31,158 nt of DNA, from positions 1-31,158 of the IMG/VR virus record IMGVR_UViG_3300009423_000019. The stretch is one strand, 5' to 3'. This stretch comes from a virus. The position numbers and the translations under genes were made by a program. Shown piece after piece: positions 23,038 to 30,124 of the stretch; the first letter of the stretch is position 1, and each line of letters opens with the position of its first letter. The notes under the pieces were generated by a model. It was not told the DNA's origin, made no database searches, and saw nothing but the letters and a program-made list of their open reading frames with translations.

Positions 23038-24452
23038 TGCTCTTCAGAAGACCTAGATATGTGTTTGCTCCTACGCCTGCGGCTACAAGTGTAGTAGAGA
23101 TAGACCTTTCCGCATCCCCAACTCAAGCGGATTTTGACATCGACGTCACAGACTGCGACATCCTTGAAGTCTACTTCTTAGCGGCGTTGCAGAGTGCGGC
23201 TGCGACATCACCTGCTCTTCTGTTTTCTACAGATGGTTCAACTTACATCAATGGGGCGTCGACATACGCAAACGGTGTAAACACAGCTACTACTATATCA
23301 GATACCGACCTTCCCTTCGTGGGGAATGGTCTGAGCGGCGGCGTGCACTACGGCGGCTTCACACTATTTGGATTCCTAGCTGGTCATAGAACTGGGGCGG
23401 TGGGCGGAACCATTTATGATGGGGCTAGTAACACCGTCGAAATCTTTTCAGGAGAACTTAACGCCACGACAGAAGTAATGAAAATTCGTCTAGGGTTAGT
23501 AGCAGACTGGGGCGCCACCGGAAAGATAATTCTTAGGAAAAGCAATGTGGTATCACAAACAATATCTACTCGTGACTGGACTGTTGACACCTCAGGAACG
23601 GATGGTCTTACTTTCTCCGGAAAGCACAAAGCCTATTTGACCACACGTGACAACAGAAACGGCCGCCTTGAATACCGTGTAGGGACGGCAGGCGGTATTC
23701 AAGGCGGCAACATCTACGCAGACGGTATCTTTGCGTCCAGTGGTGTTGCTTCTTACAGAAACTTCCTAAACACTTCATTAGATAACACGACAGGAAAAAA
23801 TGCTATTGCTACTGCAATTAGTGGACTTTCAGGCGGGCAGCAGGGGTGGATTTCGCACACCGACGGCGGCTACGGATTAACATATGGACTTTCCTTCCCC
23901 GCAGCGGAGGTAACAGGAATCTTCCCGCACGAATGGGATGATGCCACTGGGTATAGTGCTGGAACAGCGCAGGTACTTGCAATTGAAATGACATCGCAGT
24001 CTGAGGAACTGGTTACAACTGCTAGTTCCCAGACCACAATAGAATTCAATGTTGCTGGCTTTAATGAAGCAGCCATAACCACGCCAGAAACTTTTGGAAC
24101 ATCGCTTGCTGATACGATTTTGGTCCAAATATCTACGAACAACAAAAGTTCATGGATCACAACTGACTACATATGGTATCAATATCTGGGCACCCTCCAA
24201 GACGCTCAGATCGGAGCATATGGCCTGCCCGCTGTAACCATAAATACTTCTGGAGTAATAATGCTCCGAGGCATCGCCGCCGGTGAACCTTTCCATACAT
24301 TCAGTGTTGGGGGAGGTACATCTGGAATCAGGGGTGGAGTTGGGATGCACAAGACGAACCTTGACGCCATTACAGACGTCCGTCTTATTTGTTTGGGTGG
24401 AGAGTCATTCACTGATGCAGCGACCATAAGATGTATGCGGTCAACATACTGA
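23037..24452 (+). CDS. Fibre or fibre-associated structural protein
   Basis: The start is taken at ATG 23037, which overlaps the previous stop (TAATG) and has GGGAG upstream; the frame is open 9 codons further but that part lies in the coding end of the previous gene. The 471 residues are beta-rich with Gly/Thr/Ala repeats (SVVEIDLSASPTQADFDIDV, GHRTGAVGGTIYDGAS). The first third (about 1-200) resembles phage domains that describe a surface feature with VEIDLS and W-T-V-D strands. I do not recognise the fold. As the last gene of the fibre operon it may be a distal fibre part or an assembly factor. Its stop is 6 bases from the convergent Nudix gene. Confidence 0.65.
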   Translation: MLFRRPRYVFAPTPAATSVVEIDLSASPTQADFDIDVTDCDILEVYFLAALQSAAATSPALLFSTDGSTYINGASTYANGVNTATTISDTDLPFVGNGLSGGVHYGGFTLFGFLAGHRTGAVGGTIYDGASNTVEIFSGELNATTEVMKIRLGLVADWGATGKIILRKSNVVSQTISTRDWTVDTSGTDGLTFSGKHKAYLTTRDNRNGRLEYRVGTAGGIQGGNIYADGIFASSGVASYRNFLNTSLDNTTGKNAIATAISGLSGGQQGWISHTDGGYGLTYGLSFPAAEVTGIFPHEWDDATGYSAGTAQVLAIEMTSQSEELVTTASSQTTIEFNVAGFNEAAITTPETFGTSLADTILVQISTNNKSSWITTDYIWYQYLGTLQDAQIGAYGLPAVTINTSGVIMLRGIAAGEPFHTFSVGGGTSGIRGGVGMHKTNLDAITDVRLICLGGESFTDAATIRCMRSTY

Positions 24453-24458
24453 AATAAA

Positions 24459-24881
24459 TTAAAGTTGATCTACAATAGTTCGTATCTTGCTGAGAATGCG
24501 TGGATTTTGTAAAACAAGTTTAGCGCCCGGATGCAACGGAACAGGGTATCTATCATAGTTAACCCAAGCGTAACCTTCGCTTTCATCATTTATAATAGGA
24601 GTAAATTCCTTAGGCACAGTAGCAAGAAATGTATCATATTCAAACGATTCGTCATTGCTTACCATCTTGTGTATAGGATAAAATTTAGTGATGTCCGGAA
24701 GGAAGCCTAATTCTTCCTCAAGCTCACGTTCGATTGTTTGAACTGGCAATTCATCATTTTCAGAACTGCCGCCCCAAAATCCCCAATAGTTTTTATTCCT
24801 GCGGTCTGGTGCTCGTAGTTGTAAAAGAATGCGTTTAGTATCTTCACTAAGAAGAATACAGCCGCTAGCTTTTAGTGTCAT
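24459..24881 (-). CDS. Nudix hydrolase
   Basis: The 140-residue protein has a complete Nudix box, G38-x5-E44-x7-R52-E53-L-x-E56-E57-x-G59-F60, so it should hydrolyse a nucleoside diphosphate linked to another group; it also has an N-terminal beta strand (ASGCILLSE) and a W-rich GFWGG before the box. Substrates of phage Nudix enzymes include oxidised or capped nucleotides and ADP-ribose-like compounds; the sequence does not tell which. The start ATG has AAGGAT upstream, in the gap after the gp15 stop, so it is translated as the last gene of the gp14-gp15 operon. Enzyme genes are unusual at such a place in a late structural operon. Confidence 0.92.
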   Translation of the reverse strand: MTLKASGCILLSEDTKRILLQLRAPDRRNKNYWGFWGGSSENDELPVQTIERELEEELGFLPDITKFYPIHKMVSNDESFEYDTFLATVPKEFTPIINDESEGYAWVNYDRYPVPLHPGAKLVLQNPRILSKIRTIVDQL

Positions 24882-24890
24882 ATTGTATCC

Positions 24891-26228
24891 TTAGATGTAT
24901 AATCTAAACCATCCTTCTCTATAAGTACCTTCATAACTATTCTGCCAAAATCCGCCAGTCCATTCGAACTGGTCAGTTGTGGCAGTGTTGGTAACATAAT
25001 CTGTGCCGTCATTTGCGCTTGCGTCAAAGCTGACAACCCAATTTGCTCCATTATATTCAATGATGTCATTTGCGGATGCATCAATAGTTCCCCAAGTGCC
25101 TCCATCAGGAACCTCGTCTAATACCAAATATCGTTGCCCACCTGCGGCGGCTGCAAGTGTACCGTCACCAGGATAGTTTTTCTGTGGGTTGATGATAGCG
25201 TCTACGTCGCCCTGAGTGTTAGTAGGTAGTGTATCAGGATCAATTGTAACAATCAATCGTCCGGTATCATTCAAATCATATGCAATTGTGCCGATAACGT
25301 CGTTGCTAGGGTCTGTTACGTCCCCGCCCTGTCGCAGCCTGATCTGGCTGATACCAGGGCGTATCTCACCGTATGCATCAAACACGTCAGTTTTCCAATT
25401 ACCATTTGCGTCAATACCACCACTGTCAAGCAATGTAGCAAAACCATTTTCATAACGAATAAAATAGTCTTCTAGTGTTGTAACAACAAAATCAGAATTG
25501 GTACCTGTTAATGCATCTACTGTCCATGTGTCAAAATCCGCTAAGTCTAATGTGTGTACTTGTGTTAGAATGGTTTGGATAATGTTCATGCGTTGCACAC
25601 GAACTGGTGGGTTGATGTAGATTGGAATATCAAATTGCAGCGTAGCAACATCAATTATAGTATCAGCACCACCAGGTAAGCTACGGCTGGACCATGTTGT
25701 TGATGTTAATTCACAATATGTCAAACTAGACCAGTCTAGTGGATTTTGGTTAAGGTGTAGGTTAATACCAGGATTGAAAAGAACAAGAATCTGTTCAAGC
25801 AATTGAAACTTCTGATCTGTATTACTAGTCCATACATCAACATTCATTCGTAGCACATAAGGAACAGGCTGGTAACGTGTTACATCATAGCTCTGTCCTG
25901 GCTCGTCAGTATAGTCATGTGCAGCTTCATCAAACTTCTTTTCAATTACCTGAAGTGTTTCTTCAAATTGTGGGTAACGACGTAGTTCTGGATTCATCTC
26001 TAGGTTGTTGACATAGCAACTGATAAATGGTACAGTGTTGAGTGTGTTCTCAGAATTCTCTTTAAGAATGTGTCCAACTTGACGACTCATGTCTCCATAA
26101 CGTGCAGGCACAGTTGAGTATATAGGATTGCTCTGCTCATCAAAGCCTTTTTGTACAGTAAAATTACCGAATATACGGATAAACTGTAGGATGTATTTGC
26201 GAATCTGATCGTCGTAAAAATATTGCAA
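24891..26228 (-). CDS. 15: Tail sheath terminator/stabiliser gp15
   Basis: T4 gp15 caps the finished tail tube and sheath. The N-terminal part (about 1-235) fits it: FYDDQIRKYILQFIRIFGNF at 4-23, VPARYGDMSRQ, VPFISCYVNNLEMN, LRMNVDVWTSNTDQKFQLLE and FDIPIYINPPVRV. The C-terminal part (about 240-445) is absent from T4 gp15 (272 residues) and consists of Asp/Asn/Gly-rich beta repeats with NGANWVVSF-like units. The start is TTG at 26228 with GGAG 8 bases upstream; this start gives a length agreeing with the T4 N-terminus. It is 3 bases from the gp14 stop, hence coupled. Confidence 0.88.
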   Translation of the reverse strand: MQYFYDDQIRKYILQFIRIFGNFTVQKGFDEQSNPIYSTVPARYGDMSRQVGHILKENSENTLNTVPFISCYVNNLEMNPELRRYPQFEETLQVIEKKFDEAAHDYTDEPGQSYDVTRYQPVPYVLRMNVDVWTSNTDQKFQLLEQILVLFNPGINLHLNQNPLDWSSLTYCELTSTTWSSRSLPGGADTIIDVATLQFDIPIYINPPVRVQRMNIIQTILTQVHTLDLADFDTWTVDALTGTNSDFVVTTLEDYFIRYENGFATLLDSGGIDANGNWKTDVFDAYGEIRPGISQIRLRQGGDVTDPSNDVIGTIAYDLNDTGRLIVTIDPDTLPTNTQGDVDAIINPQKNYPGDGTLAAAAGGQRYLVLDEVPDGGTWGTIDASANDIIEYNGANWVVSFDASANDGTDYVTNTATTDQFEWTGGFWQNSYEGTYREGWFRLYI

Positions 26229-26231
26229 CTG

Positions 26232-27368
26232 TTATGCTCCGAAGTTTGCAGTCCAAATAGCTATAGATGGTGGTATTCCGTTAGTAACGTTTTCCAGGTC
26301 TTCCTGGGTACCAATAACACCTTCACCAAGTATGCGGGCGTCATCATAGTCAGCACGTGGTGGAATTGCTTCACTAATGCTCTGTCTGCTTGGATAGAAG
26401 TTGCCTTTAGCAACATCTTCCTCAATGTTATTTACAAAGGTTGACGCGTTAAAGGTTCTGTCGCTCCAGGTCTTGTCATCAATGTTGTCGTATAGTCTGA
26501 CCCAACGCAAGTCACGATATACAAAAAGACGATTTGGTTGGAAGTCAGTGCGTATAAAGAAATCACCCTGGTTAGGTACTGATGGGAAGTTTCCGCCTGT
26601 TGCGATAGTTTCACCTGCATCCCATGTATATCCTTCAGCATCCACATAGTTATGTAGATGTGTAGTAAGTGCAGTGCCTCCACCAATCGGATCGTCCTCT
26701 GTCGCGCTTGCGACAATAGCATCAGTAATGTCCATCTCTTTGCTGAATGTGCTAAAGATGTTAGCCATACTGCCTTCATCTGCACCTTGTCCGAGGATAT
26801 CATCAAACTCCTGGCTGTCAGTAATTGGTTCTAATTTAACACGCCAAATATGAGGCCACCAAGAAGCACTAAAGCCCTCGCCACCTTTGTTACCATCACC
26901 TACAGCGTAAAACTTAGGAATAGGCGGGCTGTCTGCATTGAGTCCATAATTATCAATCAAATGTGGCAACTCAATAACGTCACCACTTATTAGTTTTCGA
27001 CCTAGCATTTCTACCATTTCATTTAGATGAAAGGTCATGTACAGCGTGTCGTTAGTGAGGAATAGACCAAACTGAGTAAGATCAAAGTCATTATCACTTA
27101 CGTTGTAAACACCGCGCATATCGTAAACATTCATATCATATTTACGGTCACGGTTTTCTAACAACAGCAAGTCCTGTATGGTTGTTTCGTTTATAATGTC
27201 GTCATATGCTGGCTTGGTAGGATCATCCTGGTTAGGTGCATCCTCTGGTCCAATATACTTGTGTACTAGAGCTCCAACGCCACCAATATGAAATTGCTCA
27301 CGAATCGTGCGGTCAAAGAATTTATAATCATTAGTTTTGTTAGGGGACCACATTGAGATACGAGGCAT
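26232..27368 (-). CDS. 14: Neck protein gp14
   Basis: With gp13, gp14 closes the filled head and joins head and tail. Similarity to the T4 family is clearest at YDMNVYDMRGVYNVSDNDF and the stretch FHLNEMVEMLGRKLISGDVIELPHL (about residues 77-142). The 378 residues exceed T4 gp14 (about 256); the extra C-terminal part (about 255-378) has PNQGDFFIRTDFQPNRLFVY followed by RDLRWVRLYD, a small beta domain that recurs in phage structural proteins, and ends with a Pro-rich tail. It starts at ATG 27368 with AGGAA upstream and a CATAAATA late element at 27385-27392 on the same strand. Confidence 0.85.
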   Translation of the reverse strand: MPRISMWSPNKTNDYKFFDRTIREQFHIGGVGALVHKYIGPEDAPNQDDPTKPAYDDIINETTIQDLLLLENRDRKYDMNVYDMRGVYNVSDNDFDLTQFGLFLTNDTLYMTFHLNEMVEMLGRKLISGDVIELPHLIDNYGLNADSPPIPKFYAVGDGNKGGEGFSASWWPHIWRVKLEPITDSQEFDDILGQGADEGSMANIFSTFSKEMDITDAIVASATEDDPIGGGTALTTHLHNYVDAEGYTWDAGETIATGGNFPSVPNQGDFFIRTDFQPNRLFVYRDLRWVRLYDNIDDKTWSDRTFNASTFVNNIEEDVAKGNFYPSRQSISEAIPPRADYDDARILGEGVIGTQEDLENVTNGIPPSIAIWTANFGA

Positions 27369-27384
27369 CGGAATTCCTTTCTAG

Positions 27385-27392
27385 TATTTATG
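27385..27392 (-). promoter_or_regulatory. Late promoter (-) for gp14-gp15-Nudix
   Basis: CATAAATA on the minus strand lies 16 bases before the gp14 start. It is back to back with the plus-strand element at 27401-27408, so gp13 and gp14 diverge from one short control region. Confidence 0.55.
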
Positions 27393-27400
27393 GTGTCAGC

Positions 27401-27408
27401 GATAAATA
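27401..27408 (+). promoter_or_regulatory. Late promoter (+) for gp13
   Basis: GATAAATA is identical to the elements at 5739 and 15338 and lies 20 bases upstream of the gp13 start at 27429. Confidence 0.65.
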
Positions 27409-27428
27409 GAAACAATAGGAGTATGATG

Positions 27429-28169
27429 ATGAGCCGCAGCAGAATCACAAAAGAAATTGAGCTAAGATTAGGTGGACAGATGGTTGACGTTGAACTCGAC
27501 CCTGAACACTATGAGTTGGCAATTGACAAATCGTTAGAAAAATATAGACAGCGCAGTGAGAACGCGGTTGAAGAAAAGTTTGTTGATCTTCAAATTGTAA
27601 CTGATACAAACCTGTACACCCTACCAGAAGAGATTATTGACATCAAGGACATTTATCAGCGTTCAACTGGTGGTGTACTTAACCAGGGTGTTGAATTTGA
27701 ACCATTTGGCGCACAGTACATCAACACTTATTTAGGTCCATTAGCTAGCGGACAAAGCGGCGGACTTGCGACCTATGAATTCCTACAACAGCATTTGGAA
27801 TTGATTGGTAGAATGTTTGGTTATGAGTTTCAATTTACTTGGAACCGTACAAAACACCAACTAATGATACATCGCCGCCCACGTCGTGATATTGTGGTTT
27901 ATTTACATTGCTATGCATATCGTGAAGAACTAGACCTATTTGCTGACCACCGCGCCTTCCCTTGGATTAAAGATTATGCTCTAGCACAGAGCAAGCTTAT
28001 GCTAGGTGAGGCTCGTGGTAAGTATGCAACGGTAGCTGGACCTCAGGGTGGTACAACACTTAACGGAGAGCAACTCAAAGCTGATGCGCTCAACGAACTT
28101 GCGCAATTAGAAGAAGATATCAAACTCTTCAAGGACGGCGGCGCAGGTCTAGGCATTATTATCGGATAA
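27429..28169 (+). CDS. 13: Neck protein gp13
   Basis: A 246-residue protein of the T4 gp13 family, a head-completion and neck protein. Supporting blocks are IELRLGGQMVDVELDPEHYE, LAIDKSLEKYRQRS, the W-I-K-D-Y-A segment (FPWIKDYALAQSKLMLGEAR) and the C-terminal GKYATVAGPQGGTTLNGEQL. Three in-frame ATG codons follow each other (27423, 27426, 27429); 27429 is chosen because it lies 7 bases after AGGAG, while earlier in-frame starts reach back over the late promoter. T4 gp13 is longer (about 309). It is transcribed away from gp14, its neck partner. Confidence 0.87.
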   Translation: MSRSRITKEIELRLGGQMVDVELDPEHYELAIDKSLEKYRQRSENAVEEKFVDLQIVTDTNLYTLPEEIIDIKDIYQRSTGGVLNQGVEFEPFGAQYINTYLGPLASGQSGGLATYEFLQQHLELIGRMFGYEFQFTWNRTKHQLMIHRRPRRDIVVYLHCYAYREELDLFADHRAFPWIKDYALAQSKLMLGEARGKYATVAGPQGGTTLNGEQLKADALNELAQLEEDIKLFKDGGAGLGIIIG

Positions 28170-28183
28170 ATGTCACTTTTTGC

Positions 28184-28227
28184 TTGACAAACCATGGCAC
28201 TTTGCTTATAGTACAAGAGTAAGCAAA
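28184..28227 (+). promoter_or_regulatory. Early promoter with inverted repeat across the start site (copy 1)
   Basis: TTGACA (28184-28189), a 17-base spacer and TATAGT (28207-28212) make a strong host-type promoter. An inverted repeat, TTTGCTTA (28201-28208) and TAAGCAAA (28220-28227), straddles the -10 and start region. ACTTTGCT and GAGTAAGCAA recur at nearly the same positions in the promoter at 28753-28795, so these are probably shared operator or regulator sites. Confidence 0.7.
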
Positions 28228-28237
28228 GGAATTTGAT

Positions 28238-28693
28238 ATGAACAATGATCTTTTTGAAAGCCCAATTCACACTGCAAAAGATGTGCAGCGGTTTATCTAT
28301 GCTGGCCGTGCGTTGTTCACCATTGTTAGTAAAAAGACTGGTGCCCGCTTTACCTTCCGCGTAAAGTCAAATCACAAAAGCAAAGATGGACGTATACACA
28401 AGCCTATACAGTTTGTACAGGTTCTAAGTGGCACTGACAATGAAAATAGTTATAGCTACTTAGGTTATTTGAGCCCACACAGTAAGGGTAAACTCAACCC
28501 TGGCAACAAAGGTAAGCCTGACGCATTAAGCTTTCAATCACTGAACTGGCTTCTAGGTCACTTGGAAACTGATAATATGCCTGAGCAGGTGGAATTTTAC
28601 CATGCAGGAAAGTGTGGCGCTTGTGGTCGGACGTTGACTGTACCTGAGAGCATTGAAACTGGACTTGGTCCTGTATGCGCAGGTCGGCAGTAA
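28238..28693 (+). CDS. Early protein with C-terminal zinc-binding DUF6011-like domain
   Basis: A 151-residue protein. The last 30 residues hold H122, C126-x-x-C129, GRTLTVPESIETGLGPVC and C147, matching the pattern of DUF6011 domains as I know it (CGxCGRxLT...S...GxGPxC), likely a small zinc site. The remainder (1-120) is basic with ITL/GRALFTIVSKKTGARFTFRV beta strands that could bind nucleic acid; this is speculative. The gene has its own strong early promoter and AAGGAA ribosome site, so it is likely made right after infection. The function is unknown. Confidence 0.8.
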   Translation: MNNDLFESPIHTAKDVQRFIYAGRALFTIVSKKTGARFTFRVKSNHKSKDGRIHKPIQFVQVLSGTDNENSYSYLGYLSPHSKGKLNPGNKGKPDALSFQSLNWLLGHLETDNMPEQVEFYHAGKCGACGRTLTVPESIETGLGPVCAGRQ

Positions 28694-28702
28694 TGTCAAT
28701 CA
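28693..28702 (+). repeat. Inverted repeat, left arm (ATGTCAATCA)
   Basis: ATGTCAATCA here and its exact complement TGATTGACAT at 28750-28759 form a 10-bp inverted repeat with 47 bases between. The right arm includes the -35 box of the promoter at 28753. It lies in the 117-base gap between two early genes and may be an operator pair or a weak hairpin. Confidence 0.45.
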
Positions 28703-28752
28703 CAAAATTTGTAACCTATTGAATCCCAAGGAAACAAAGGTGCATTTTATGA

Positions 28753-28795
28753 TTGACATCACCAATGTACTTTGCTAGATTGTATGAGTAAGCAA
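28753..28795 (+). promoter_or_regulatory. Early promoter with shared regulatory motif (copy 2)
   Basis: TTGACA (28753-28758) and TAGATT (28776-28781) have a 17-base spacer. ACTTTGCT (28769-28776) and GAGTAAGCAA (28786-28795) repeat the motifs of the promoter at 28184, with the two parts shifted by one base each. The -10 is weaker, so this promoter may be helped or controlled by the shared sites. Confidence 0.6.
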
Positions 28796-28810
28796 TAGGA
28801 GATAAAGAAC

Positions 28811-29185
28811 ATGATGACGCTAGATACAGCAGTTGACTTCCTGATCGAAAACATTAAAGCTGATTACTTGAACTGGACGCTAACATGCGCCCGCCGCAAA
28901 GCAGCAAAAGGCGAAGGCAACGATGGCCTTACCAACATTAATGAAGAAATGATTGCAGAGTTCAACGGAAGCCTAAGCGCCAAAGCTGGTCGCAAGTACA
29001 TCAAAATTGTGCGTGAGCGCGGTGGCGTGTGGGGCTTTATCGTAGCCACTGACAATGATGCAAAATTCCCGAAGGGCACAATCCTCAAAGCTGCTGGATG
29101 GGCTGCACCAGCCCGCAATCACAGCCGCGGCAACGTCCTAACTGGCGGGTACACTGTACAGTGGACTGGCCCACTGTACATGTAA
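28811..29185 (+). CDS. Early phage protein of unknown function
   Basis: A 124-residue protein starting at ATG 28811 (AGGAG upstream; ATG 28814 is also possible). It carries RKYIKIVRERGGVWGFIV, then a block GTILKAAGWAAPARNHSRGN that I have seen in small proteins of other phages without known function. The centre is basic and Gly/Ala-rich. It is the first gene of a run of short, tightly packed early genes served by the promoter at 28753. Phage proteins from such clusters often modify host processes, but nothing specific can be read here. Confidence 0.75.
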   Translation: MMTLDTAVDFLIENIKADYLNWTLTCARRKAAKGEGNDGLTNINEEMIAEFNGSLSAKAGRKYIKIVRERGGVWGFIVATDNDAKFPKGTILKAAGWAAPARNHSRGNVLTGGYTVQWTGPLYM

Positions 29186-29195
29186 AGGAATAGAA

Positions 29196-29357
29196 ATGGC
29201 AAATAAAGTTATCAAAAAGCTTCCAAAGCCACGCAACGAGTTTGCAACGGCGGTCCGTGATCCAAACGGTCCGTTCCGCCCGAAGACTATTCCGAACAAG
29301 CGTGAAGAAAAGCTTCCCCGCAAGCGCAAGCATAAAGGTATCAACAATGAAACTTAA
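29196..29357 (+). CDS. Very basic 53-residue early protein
   Basis: The start ATG has AAAGGAA 5 bases upstream. The product (MANKVIKKLPKPRNEFATAV to RKRKHKGINNET) is rich in Lys, Arg and Pro, with a PRKRKHKG run near the end; it has no hydrophobic core and may be a nucleic-acid-binding tail or disordered peptide. It lies 10 bases after the previous stop and overlaps the next start by 11 bases. The tight packing and ribosome site support it as real despite its size. No family is recognised. Confidence 0.7.
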   Translation: MANKVIKKLPKPRNEFATAVRDPNGPFRPKTIPNKREEKLPRKRKHKGINNET

Positions 29358-29571
29358 GATTGAATTCGAAATAGATCTTACTGCATTGATCGAAACATGG
29401 GCAGATGACATGAACATGAGTGATGAGGATGTAACGACGATCGTTGCTGATCCAGCGTTCAAGAAGTATGTCACAGAAATGTACGAATCCAACGAAGATA
29501 TCTGGGCCCACATAGATGAATACATTGAAGAATCCATCGACGACCGTCTTGGAATCAACAATGAAGTTTGA
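29347..29571 (+). CDS. Small acidic early protein
   Basis: A 74-residue acidic, helical protein (MKLKIEFEIDLTALIETWAD to EESIDDRLGINNEV). The start ATG 29347, with AAAGGT upstream, is preferred; the frame is open about 100 bases further upstream, but that would read the basic protein's sequence out of frame. It overlaps the preceding basic gene by 11 bases and the following gene by 11 bases, and both junctions read ATCAACAATGAA. The pairing of a strongly basic and an acidic small protein is notable; interaction is a guess. Confidence 0.65.
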   Translation: MKLKIEFEIDLTALIETWADDMNMSDEDVTTIVADPAFKKYVTEMYESNEDIWAHIDEYIEESIDDRLGINNEV

Positions 29572-29818
29572 TGATCCTCGAGCAAAACGTGTAGATGAAC
29601 TGATAACTGCGATGTTTTTGGAGGTCCGTGAAATTGATCGTTCACAGCCTGACCTTTGTGCCTCCGCCAAAATGCGTGGATTTCTTGCCTTCTTTATTCA
29701 TTCACTATATATAAACTTAGAAGATGGTAATAGGCTTGAAGACTACTTTGTTGCGTCTCTCGATCGATTTATTGAAGAGCTCGGCGAGGAAGCAGTCATG
29801 GAGAAACTTAAATCATGA
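29561..29818 (+). CDS. Small early protein of unknown function
   Basis: An 85-residue helical protein (MKFDDPRAKRVDELITAMFL to LGEEAVMEKLKS). The start ATG 29561 lies in the shared junction sequence ATCAACAATGAA, with GGAATC as ribosome site. The end overlaps the next start as ATGA. Its C-terminus, EEAVMEKLKS, resembles TALMEKLQSGIA at the end of the following protein, so the two may be distant paralogs from a duplication. Confidence 0.65.
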   Translation: MKFDDPRAKRVDELITAMFLEVREIDRSQPDLCASAKMRGFLAFFIHSLYINLEDGNRLEDYFVASLDRFIEELGEEAVMEKLKS

Positions 29819-30069
29819 CAGAGGAAGAACAAAACGAACTTGATCTAAGTCGTATGTTGGAAAAGCGCCGCCAAGCTTTTTCACATCTAGAAGAGTTTAA
29901 AGAATGGCATGGTATGGATAAGACCCGATCTGGAACACAGATCCTACTGCTAGGGCTTTACCGTGATATAATGCGCGGCACTGAAGAAGAAGTCGACTAT
30001 CTAATTGAAAGCCTGCAAGAGCAGAACAATACAGCTCTTATGGAAAAATTACAGAGTGGAATAGCCTAA
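29815..30069 (+). CDS. Small early protein, possible paralog of its upstream neighbour
   Basis: An 84-residue helical, charged protein (MTEEEQNELDLSRMLEKRRQ to TALMEKLQSGIA) starting in a 4-base overlap. It shares a similar length, predicted helices and the MEKL(K/Q)S end with the 85-residue protein before it. No known domain is visible. A host-type promoter begins right after its stop, marking the end of this operon. Confidence 0.65.
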   Translation: MTEEEQNELDLSRMLEKRRQAFSHLEEFKEWHGMDKTRSGTQILLLGLYRDIMRGTEEEVDYLIESLQEQNNTALMEKLQSGIA

Positions 30070-30073
30070 GCAC

Positions 30074-30102
30074 TTGCTTTTATGGTAATATTGTGCTATA
30101 AG
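30074..30102 (+). promoter_or_regulatory. Host-type promoter for the dNMP kinase gene
   Basis: TTGCTT (30074-30079), a 17-base spacer and TATAAG (30097-30102) precede the kinase start by 22 bases, with TGGAG as ribosome site. It lacks the ACTTTGCT/GAGTAAGCAA motifs of the two other early promoters. Confidence 0.6.
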
Positions 30103-30124
30103 TGTTGGATACTCTGGAGAATCA

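Noticed and set aside
28164-28171. Late promoter-like GATAAATG at the end of gp13
   Set aside because: The last base breaks the conserved core and the next gene has a strong early promoter.
30074-30102. T4 middle promoter with a MotA box (TGCTTTT)
   Set aside because: The spacing from the box to the -10 is about 15 bases, not about 12, while the sigma70 reading with a 17-base spacer fits well.
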